From Falciphora oryzae (Eukaryota; Ascomycota; Sordariomycetes; Magnaporthales; Magnaporthaceae): a DNA stretch of 64,000 bases. The translations under genes were made by a program, and so were the position numbers. The notes under the pieces were generated by a model. It ran no database searches. It was not told where the DNA came from and saw only the letters and a program-made list of their open reading frames with translations. The stretch lies in the NCBI GenBank assembly GCA_000733355.1, contig JNVV01000026.1, positions 286,121 through 350,120 of the forward strand, read 5' to 3'. Below are positions 56,201-64,000 of this stretch, piece after piece (within the stretch, counting starts at the first letter, position 1; every line of letters begins with the position of its first letter).

Positions 56201-58427
56201 GGCGCGGAAAGACGGCGCGTCGCGAGTACAAGAAGGTCAGGGAGGAGGCGCGCGATCTCAAGCAGATCTCGTACAAGCTGGAGAACAAGGTGGTCGAGTT
56301 GACGCAGTCGCTTGGAACCATGAAGGCCCAGAACAAGGACCTCAAGACCCAGGTGGAGAACTACGAGAACCAGATCAAGTCGTGGAAGAGCCGGCACAAC
56401 GCGCTCGAGGTCAGGACCAAGGAGCTGCAGACGGAGGCGAACCAGGCTGGTATCGCGGCCGCCAAGCTGGAGCAGCTGGAACAGGACTTCACGAAGCTGC
56501 AGGCCAACTTCGACGAGTCGGCGGCCAACGTCAAGAGGATGCAGGCGGCCGAGGCGGAGCTGAAGGACTCGCTGCGGGCCACCAGCACCCAGCTCGACCA
56601 GGCCAGGCAGGACGTGACGCGCTCCGAGGCGGAGAAGAACAACCTCAGGCAGCAGCTGGCCGATCTCCAGGACCAGCTGGAGCTGGCCAGGCGCAGCGCG
56701 CCCATTGCCAACGGCGATGCTGCCAACGGCGGCGTCGCCCCGGCCATCGCCAATGGCCTCATCAACCTCGTCTCGTCCAAGAAGCCCAAGCGTCGCAGCG
56801 CCGGCGCCGAGCCCAGAGAGATGGACAGGTACAGCATGGCCTACAGCCCGCGCCCCGTCTCCATGGCGGTCACGGGCAACACGCGCCAGCACCTCTCGGG
56901 CTCGACCTTTGTGGCCGGCGCCGACACGATCGAGATGGAGCTCGAGTCGCTGCTCGCCGACGAGGACGGCCTCAACGAGGAGGTCACGGTCGGCCTCATC
57001 CGCAACCTCAAGATCCCGTCGCCCAACACGAACCCGCCGCCGTCGGACAAGGAGGTGCTGTTCCCATCGTACCTGATCAACCTGGTGACGTCGGAGATGT
57101 GGAACAACGGCTTCGTCAAGGAGTCTGAGCGGTTCCTGGCCAACGTGATGCAGTCGATCCAGCAGGAGGTTATGCAGCACGACGGCGAGGACGCCATCAA
57201 CCCCGGCGCCTTCTGGCTGTCCAACGTGCACGAGATGCTCTCGTTCGTGTTCCTCGCCGAGGACTGGTACGAGGCGCAGAAGACGGACAACTACGAGTAC
57301 GACCGTCTGCTGGAGATTGTTAAGCACGACCTGGAGAGCCTCGAGTTCAACATCTACCACACGTGGATGAAAGTGCTCAAGAAGAAGCTGCACAAGATGA
57401 TCATCCCGGCCATCATCGAGTCGCAGTCGCTGCCCGGCTTCGTTACTAACGAGAACAGCCGGTTCCTGGGCAAACTGCTCCAGTCCAACTCGACGCCTGC
57501 CTACAGCATGGACAACCTGCTCAGCCTGCTGAACAGCGTGTTCCGCGCCATGAAGGCCTACTACCTCGAGGACACCATCATCACCCAGACGGTGACGGAG
57601 TTGCTGCGTCTGGTCGGCGTCACCGCCTTCAACGACCTGCTGATGCGCCGCAACTTCCTGTCGTGGAAGCGTGGTCTGCAGATCAACTACAACATCACCC
57701 GCATTGAGGAGTGGTGCAAGAGCCACGACATGCCCGAGGGCACCCTTCAGCTTGAGCACTTGATGGTATGTCTCCATGCCATGTTGTCTGTGTACCGCAG
57801 CCAGTGCAATATCTAACCCTATAACCCCCTTATAGCAAGCAACCAAGCTTCTGCAGCTTAAGAAGGCTACCCTGAACGATATTGAGATCATTCAGGATAT
57901 TTGCTGGATGTAAGTTGCCTCTAATATCTCCGTCCCTCACGCATGTAGGTGACTTCGTGCTGACTGGGTGGTTTCCTCCCCCAATCAAGGCTCTCTCCCA
58001 ACCAGATCCAGAAGCTGCTTAACCAGTACCTGGTTGCGGACTACGAGCAGCCCATCAACGGCGAGATCATGAAGGCTGTTGCCTCGAGGGTAACAGAGAA
58101 GAGCGACGTGCTGCTCCTGCAGGCCGTCGACATGGACGACAGCGGTCCTTATGAGATCGCCGAGCCCAGGGTCATTACCGCCCTGGAGACATATACCCCA
58201 TCATGTGCGTGCCCCTTCCCACTGAAACTGATACCCCACAACGGGACCCTACTGACACACAATTTGCAGGGCTGCAAACCCCCCGGCTCAAGCGCCTTGC
58301 CGAGATTGTGTCGGCGCAGGCGATTGCGCAGCAGGAGAAGCTCGAGATGCAGGAGGACTATGACGGCGCCACCGAGGAGCTAGCAGATGTCGAAGAGGCG
58401 CAGGAGCCCATTGGCGCAAGCGCTTAG
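53262..58427 (+). CDS. Class V myosin heavy chain (Myo2/MyoE type)
   Basis: Six exons, 53262-53396, 53514-53646, 53726-57765, 57836-57909, 57990-58204 and 58270-58427, give 1584 residues. The SH3-like N-terminus (MSETYDVGTRAWQPD) leads into the motor domain: P-loop GESGAGKT (168-175), switch I NDNSSRFGK, switch II DIYGFEHF and the actin-binding part. The neck has about six IQ motifs (for example AAMKGYLRR, LIQSLWRGKTARREYKK). A coiled coil follows (about 870-1040), then a linker and the C-terminal DIL cargo-binding domain, whose last parts come from exons 4-6. It carries vesicles and organelles along actin cables towards growing tips. Intron 4 uses an aag acceptor, supported by frame and the conserved QDICWMLSPNQIQKLL. 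The 945-residue antisense frame is a codon-bias shadow. Confidence 0.98.
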
Positions 58428-59864
58428 TGGGTGACGCCAGGGTTAGGACCGCACTTCGCCAAATCTACGGCAGCGGCCTCGCCCAAATCGGTGGTGTTTG
58501 CGCGGTGGAGTGCTAGGGACCCGCCGTGTCCGGGTCGGCGCTTTGAGCCCCGTTCCCGGTCTCGCTCGCCCCGGCCTCCCCTCGCCGCCATGATGAGCAA
58601 ATACGACGATTATAACGACTATGACAGGGTTGGGAGTGAGAACGTCCCACCCATCACCTAGTAACTTGTTTTATCTTTTCAAACCTCGCGATACGGCTTG
58701 GCTAGGCGCGGTTCCTGTCTCTTTTATCAAGGGCCGCCCGTGCCGATACCATTGTCTCGCGTCAGCTTGCCCGGAAAAGAACCTTGGCTTCCGCTGTATA
58801 ATGTTCTTATCACATCTCCCATCTCGTCCTCTTTTGCCACTGTGCTGTCTCCTCTTTTCTGGCTAGCTGTTTGCAAGTGGTATGGAAACCGCGGGCGGCG
58901 AATCATGGCCTTGTCGTGCCTTCGCTATCTCTTGTCATGCCTCTCCCTCGCTGTTCAGGGGGTATATGAAGCTCTAGAGCTGGCTTTGCACCCTCCCAGG
59001 GGCACTCCGGCGGCAGGTCAAACGCTCAACATGTCTTTTTGTCGCCCTTATGTAAAAGTGGGTTTAGTTTTTTTGCTATTGCCCTCCGTGCTTGGGGCTG
59101 GTCACGCGCTTTCTTGCGCATGGCGTGGTTAGGAGAACAGGTCGAGTGGCAGCTGTGGCATTTTACATGATTGGGTGGGAGGGCTTTTTTTGCCGGGATC
59201 GAATGCTGCCTGTATTTCTGACTTCGTTTTCTGTATGTGATTTGAGAAGGGATGACAGGGAGGGGGGTGCGTGTTTGGCTGGCAGGCATTTCAAGACGAG
59301 GAAAAGCCGCAAGCAGAGGGCCCTTTGCATGTAAACATTCATCTGTACTACTATTCCAATGTAGATACGCTATAAGACTGCCTGCTTGGGTCTGGTTTTA
59401 TCGACTTCAAGGTTTGCCCCTCATCTCGGATGGCCGATACAGAGGGAGGGGCATGTCTACACAGACAAACGGCCCACGTCCTTTTTTTTTTTTTATATTT
59501 AGAGCGTCACGGCTTGCGCAACACAACGGATGTCATCGGGTGTGAAGATTTAGTTCGAGGAGCATTGTCCGCGGCGGTTGAAAGTCATCCAAAAGTGTGC
59601 ACGTGATATCGGTGATACTTTTTTTTCTTCCCTTTTTTTTCCTGGAGGGGTGGATGAGGAGGTATCCACCGTCGCCAGAAACTGTTTGCTCCCGGCCAAC
59701 TGAGAACTGAACGAACGACAAAAAGAAGAAAAAACTAGAAACGGTAAAAAAAAAAAAAAAAAAAAAAGCCTAAGAAAGAAAAAAAAATCTTAACGCAGAA
59801 GGAGGGGGGTAATAAAAGAAGGTACACAGAGAGGTGAAGCAAAAAAAGACAACACAGCAAAAAA
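58428..59864. other. Spacer between myosin V and Fap7
   Basis: 1.4 kb with the myosin 3' UTR, T runs at about 59480-59490 and 59619-59640, and a 23-base A run at about 59745-59767. The A-rich stretch before the Fap7 ATG is probably its 5' UTR and core promoter. Confidence 0.55.
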
Positions 59865-60553
59865 ATGTCGCGGACGTTGCCAAACATCATCGTGACGGGC
59901 ACGCCCGGCGTGGGCAAGACGACGCACTGCGAGGCGCTGGCGCAGCGGACGGGGCTGAAGCACCTCTCGGTCAACCAGGTGGTCAAGGACAAGGAGTGCC
60001 ACGAGGGCTGGGACGCCGAGTACCAGAGCTGGATCGTAGACGAGGACAAGGTTTGGCTTTTATTTTCATGTTCTTCTAGTAAAGGGGAAACAGGCTGACT
60101 GGAGACAATGATGATGTTCAATAGCTGCTGGATGCCATAGAGGACGAGGCCAAGGCCGGCGGCTGCATCATCGATTGGCACGCCTGCGACCTGTTCCCCA
60201 AGAGCTGGATCGACCTGGTCGTGGTGCTGAGGGTGGACTCGACCACGCTTTACGACCGGCTGACCGAGAGGTGAGTCCTTCTTTTGTCTCTCTTGTTGCC
60301 ATCAAAAGGTAGCAGTAGCAAACTAAGCACACCAAACAACAACAGGAAATACCCCGAGGCCAAGCTCCAGGAGAACCTGGACTCGGAGATCATGGAGGTG
60401 CTCCTGCAGGAGGCGCGGGACTCGTACGACGAGGAGATCGTGGTGGAGCTGCAGAGCAACTCGACCGACGAGATGGAGGGCAACGTCGACCGCATCGTGG
60501 CCTGGCTCGGGCAGTGGAAGATTGACAATGGCGGCGAGGGCCAGAAGGGCTGA
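59865..60553 (+). CDS. FAP7: Adenylate kinase isoenzyme 6 homologue (Fap7)
   Basis: Three exons, 59865-60050, 60125-60270 and 60346-60553, give 179 residues, as usual for the family. The Walker A loop is GTPGVGKT (12-19) and the family-specific Walker B region is CIIDWHACDLFP. The protein continues through LRVDSTTLYDRLTERKYPE and ends with NVDRIVAWLGQWK. Fap7/AK6 is a nucleoside mono/triphosphate enzyme that acts with uS11 in late maturation of the 40S ribosomal subunit, in nucleus and cytosol. Introns have donors gtttgg and gtgagt and acceptors tag and cag; all joins keep the frame. Start context is A-rich (aaaaATGT). Confidence 0.96.
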
Positions 60554-61040
60554 GTTGGGGGTGGGCTTGGAGGCGGTTGACTGGGTCGTGAGTTGGGGAA
60601 ACGGGCGTGATAAAATAGAGGGAAATAATCAATGACACGGGAAAGGGAATAGAGAGAGACGAAGAACAAAAAAAAAAAAAACGGAATAGAAACCTCAAAG
60701 CCCCAGGGCTCCGTTGCTGGTGGTGAATATATCACATAAATCACATATGAGAACCTCAAGGCAAGTTTGATGGCGATTCAGCAGCCCGGTTTAGGGGCTT
60801 GATCTCGCTGTGTTGGGGCTGTGTGGGCGCTGTGCTCTGGTGGAGCATGAATCGAGCTGGATTGACGTAAATGACGAAATTTCATTTCGCTGGTGGAAAA
60901 AAAAAAGAAAACCGCCAAGATAACAAACAAACAGGTCCCATCTAGCATCCTGCAGTTGAAACCGGGACGACCAGCCGAAACCTCGGTGGGGTTTGCCTCT
61001 AGGGGATCTAAACAGGCCTTTATATGCCCAATCGCCCGCC
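60554..61040. other. Spacer upstream of the ABHD11-like gene
   Basis: 490 bases containing the Fap7 3' UTR and the promoter of the next gene. A-runs at about 60668-60680 and 60896-60907; nothing else recognised. Confidence 0.5.
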
Positions 61041-62468
61041 ATGGTGCTGCTGCTGCTCCGGAGCCGCGGCGCTCGCGCGGCGTCGTCCATGATGCGAGGC
61101 GGCAGCGGCAGCTTGGTGATGACAACGGCCTCCTTCTCGTGCTCGGCGCGCGCGCAGACGCGGCTGCAGCTCGCCTTCGACCACCACGAGCCCGCCAAAC
61201 CCGTGGCCGACGCCAAGACGTCGCCCATCCTGTTCCTGCACGGGCTGTTTGGCTCCAAGAAGAACAACAGGAGTATCAGTAAGTGAGTGATTCTAAGCTG
61301 TGATGGGCTCCACGCCCTCATCATGTCTAGATATATACTTCATGGTGGACCATCTTGTGCACGCGCAAAAACGAGCAGAAACATGGCTGACCACTTTAAT
61401 AGAGCCCTTGCCCGTGACCTGGGCAGGCATATCTATGTCCTGGTAAACCTCTTGGCCTCTTCCGTAACTTGCATAATGAAGGATGTCGTCCACGGTCTGA
61501 TACAGGTTCTCTCCTACTCGCCTACGCAAACTAGGACCTGAGGAACCACGGCGAGTCCCCCCACGCGCCCCGGCACGACTACCTGGCCATGGCCGACGAC
61601 GTGGCCGGCTTCATCGAGGAGCACGGCATCAAGGAGCCGACGCTGATCGGGCACTCCATGTGAGTTCCCTCCTATCTCTGCTAGCCTTTTGACATATATA
61701 CACTTACACAAATCTCCTCCCCAAAAAGGGGCGCCAAGACGGCCATGACGCTGGCCCTCCGGTCGCCCGAGCTGGTGCACGACATCGTCTCGGTCGACAA
61801 CGCGCCCGTCGACGCCGCCATCAGCAGCGACTTTGCAAAGTACGTCCGCGGCATGAAGGAGATTGAGCAAGCGGGCGTGAAGCGCCAGTCCGAGGCCGAC
61901 AAGATCCTCGAGCCGTACGAGTCTGTACGTTATTTTTCTTCTCACTTCTCGCTTCTCTTGTTGTTTAGTATTTGACCAACACGGCCTGCAAAAAAGTCCC
62001 TCCCCATCAGGCAGTTCCTGCTCGGGAACCTGCACCGCCCCGCCGGCGGCGACGACACGCAAAAGTTCCGCGTGCCCCTGTCGGTCCTGGCCAGGGCGCT
62101 CGACCACATGGGCGACTTCCCCTACAGGAACCCGGACGAGGTCCGGTTCGACAAGCGCGCCCTGTTCGTGCGCGGCACCAGGAGCAGGTACGTCGCCGAC
62201 GAGGCCCTTCCCCTCGTCGGCCGGTTCTTCCCCCGCTTCGAGCTCGTCGACATCGACGCCGGCCACTGGGTCATCTCGGAGAAGCCCGAGGAGTTTAGGC
62301 AAGGTTCGTTTCTTGCTTGTTTTCTGTGTTTTTTTTTTTTTTTTTTTTTTTGCATCCCTCTCTTTCTTTGCCCATGCGAGTTCGTATCGATCGTCTGGTG
62401 AGTGAGCTAGCTGACACGCACCATAAACAGCTGTCGTCCGATTCTTGGACCCCAAGGAGAGGGAATGA
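61041..62468 (+). CDS. Alpha/beta hydrolase, ABHD11/Imo32-like (probably mitochondrial)
   Basis: Six exons, 61041-61282, 61403-61442, 61535-61659, 61729-61924, 61997-62303 and 62431-62468, give 315 residues. The start is the first ATG in a gccATGG context. The N-terminus (MVLLLLRSRGARAASSMMRG) is basic and hydroxylated, a likely mitochondrial presequence. The oxyanion-hole motif is LFLHGLFGSKKNN (from about 64), then DLRNHGESPHAP, the nucleophile elbow GHSMG with Ser135, the acid region near VRGTRSRYVAD and the catalytic His291 in DAGHWV. These order and spacings match ABHD11 and yeast Imo32. The natural substrate is not settled. Intron 4 was placed with an aaaaag acceptor because it restores ESSLPIRQFLLGNLH; the next AG is out of frame. 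Confidence 0.92.
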
Positions 62469-62873
62469 TACGAAAAATAGGAAAATACTCGGGAATTCAA
62501 GGTGCCCGGGTATTCAATTTGGAAATAGAGGTCACGCAAGCATGACCAATGTATCATTGCCCTAATAAACCCCATATACAATATGCAACAGAAGTAGGTA
62601 CGCAAAGTAGGACCGCAGTGCCAGGACAAGCTCGGGCGATCGGGAGAACTGAAGCAGAAAGCAACCCCGGGTATCACTGATGACAGCGGATGTGGTCCGA
62701 TGCCCAACACCAGGAACCAAAACAAGTAAGGCCGGGAAAAGGGGCGCGTAGGGGTGTAGTAGTGGTAATGAAAGCTAAAGGTTAAAGGGTGAGAAAATGG
62801 GTGCTTGATGTGTCGAAGAAAACAAGAAGCCGGAGAAGCAAAAAAGGCACCAAGAACCAGACTGCAACAGAGC
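62469..62873. other. Convergent spacer, hydrolase and Rab18-like 3' ends
   Basis: About 400 bases of 3' UTR sequence; nothing else recognised. Confidence 0.5.
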
Positions 62874-63800
62874 CTAGCATGAGCACGGCGCCCAAGACGA
62901 CGACTGGCCAGCCGACCCGACGGCGACCGTGTTCCGCGTCGTCGTTGCCCGCTGCAGCAGCACCGGGTCCTGCACGATCTGGCTGACGATCTCGACGAAG
63001 GGCTTGCGCACGTTCTCGCGCGTCTTTGCGCTCGCCTCGCAGAACAGGGCGCCGTGGGCCTCGGCGAGCGCCATGCCCTCCTCGGCCGACACGGCCCTGC
63101 CGGTGGCGGCCTTGTCGAGCTTGGTGCCGACGAGGTACAGGGCGGCCTCGGGCACCGTGTTGGACTCGGCCTCGTCGAACCACCGCTCCATGTCGCCGAA
63201 GGACTTCCTGCTCGAGATGTCGTAGGCCAGTATGACGCCGTGTGCGCCCCTGTAGTAGCTCGTCGACAGGGTGCGGAACCGCTCCTGTCCCGCCTGGACA
63301 ATGAGCGGCGGAGTCGCTCGGTTTTCAGCGTCTGCGTGGCTGGGGTGAAGGGAGAGGCTGAAAACGACGAAGAAAGGGGCAGGCAGGTGCGGAACTCACT
63401 GTGTCGAACAGGGTCAGCCGGTATGCCTTGCCGCGGACCGACAACCTCTTGATCTACACCCAGAGCGGTTCAAACCAGAGTGTCAGCGGGTGGGACGAAT
63501 ATCACGTCGCCCAAAGCGGTCGATCGCGTCGCCGAACGGGCACAATGACAGCACACCTTGTAATCGATGCCAATGGTTGCTGTAGCAGACTCGGGCTCAA
63601 ACTGGTCGTCACAGTACCTCGTCAAGACTGCACCCCCGCCAAGTTCAGTATGTCAGTATCATGCAAGCTGTGCCAGCCGCAAGGCCATGGAAGGAGAACA
63701 AAAGAGAGAGAGAGGGGGACTTACGGGCCGACTTGCCGACGTTTGACGACCCGATCAAGAGGATCTTGAGCGTCGGCAACGTATCTTCTGACGCCGCCAT
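62874..63800 (-). CDS. Rab family small GTPase, Rab18-like
   Basis: Four minus-strand exons, 63725-63800, 63557-63627, 63400-63453 and 62874-63293, give 206 residues. GTPase boxes in order are: G1 GSSNVGKS (17-24), switch I with ATIGIDYK, G3 DTAGQERF, the Rab motif SYYRGAHGVILAYD, G4 GTKLD and G5 EASAK. The protein ends CSC, a typical double-geranylgeranylation signal. The stretch RTLSTSYYRGAHGV and FCEASAKTRENV resemble Rab18, which acts on ER and lipid droplets in animals; fungal roles are less clear. G4 has Thr where most Rabs have Asn, a change also normal in Rho proteins. Intron splice joins all keep the frame. Convergent with the hydrolase gene. Confidence 0.93.
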
Positions 63801-64000
63801 TTTCCCCCCTTCTTCCTTCTTTCAGGCCGCGCGAGAACGCCAAGATTCAGTAGCTGCGCCTTCCTTCTCCCCCTCCAGCGCTCCGTCTCTCGAACCCGCC
63901 CTTCCTTGCTCTTCTTCTCAAGTTCCTTGACTGTATGGGAGAGGGAGAAGGCAATAGGCTTCTTGGTGGCAAACGAAGCCTGAATATGATCAAAAAGAAA
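63801..64000. promoter_or_regulatory. Promoter side of the Rab18-like gene
   Basis: The last 200 bases lie upstream of the Rab start. They are CT-rich (read on the plus strand), as common near fungal start sites. No further gene can be recognised before the edge. Confidence 0.4.

Noticed and set aside
55054..57891. 945-residue open frame antisense to myosin V
   Set aside because: It lies opposite a certain gene; high GC3 removes stops from the reverse frame. Composition (Leu/Val/Asp/Arg-rich) is typical of such shadows.
61514..63301. 595-residue minus frame across the hydrolase and Rab genes
   Set aside because: It runs through exons of an opposite-strand gene, a spacer and a poly-A tract (poly-K); no coherent domain.
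1..64000. A CRISPR array, biosynthetic cluster or other multi-gene system
   Set aside because: No spacer-repeat array, no polyketide, peptide or terpene synthase and no set of co-directional functionally linked genes was found.

Overview
This window is a stretch of nuclear DNA from a filamentous ascomycete (Pezizomycotina, most likely a Sordariomycete). The evidence is spliced genes with short GT-AG introns of about 50-250 bases, ctaac/ctgac-type branch points, GC-rich third codon positions, fungal gene families (class V myosin with a DIL tail, Epl1, Bur1, a P5B ATPase, Nap1) and A/T homopolymer-rich, gene-free spacers. I saw no bacterial operon, CRISPR array, rRNA or tRNA. Exon coordinates were assembled by eye from splice signals. 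For all 18 complete genes the exons sum to a whole number of codons and join conserved family sequence without a break.

Layout. 1-111: 3' end of an unidentified gene (+). 943-2614: eEF1B-gamma (-), divergent from 3015-4041, mitochondrial ribosomal protein uS9m (+). 4042-14447: a 10.4-kb gene-poor region with a possible solo LTR, a degenerate minisatellite, long A/T tracts and palindromes. 14448-15799: a conserved fungal protein of unknown function (+), followed by another 4 kb without genes. 19754-20683: calcineurin B (-), divergent from Epl1 (21738-23814, +). 25914-27050: Kae1 (+). 27614-29277: AMPK/SNF1 beta subunit (-). 30915-31694: a membrane protein of unknown function (+). 32206-34204: Bur1/CDK9-type kinase (-). 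35206-35567: complex I NDUFB2 (+). 35875-37260: a CMAS-type methyltransferase (-). 37917-42396: P5B ATPase (-). 44494-46106: Nap1 (+). 48637-50121: phosphoglycerate dehydrogenase (+). 53262-58427: class V myosin (+). 59865-60553: Fap7/AK6 (+). 61041-62468: ABHD11-type mitochondrial hydrolase (+). 62874-63800: Rab18-like GTPase (-).

The genes are housekeeping or signalling genes from unrelated pathways and do not form a biosynthetic cluster. Themes are translation and tRNA modification (eEF1B-gamma, uS9m, Kae1, Fap7), transcription and chromatin (Epl1/NuA4, Bur1, Nap1), Ca2+ and energy signalling (calcineurin B, AMPK beta), mitochondria (NDUFB2, uS9m, ABHD11-like) and membrane traffic or transport (myosin V, Rab18-like, P5B ATPase). 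Several pairs are divergent over 0.4-2 kb and probably share promoters.

I found no clearly new multi-gene system. The best leads are the 10.4-kb gene-poor region and its LTR-like element, the two conserved genes of unknown function, low-complexity insertions inside Kae1, a GC-AG intron and an 11-base last exon in calcineurin B, coding micro-exons, an E-box pair in the first Epl1 intron, a dense G-run tract behind Nap1 and a Gcn4/CPC1-type site upstream of the serine-synthesis gene.
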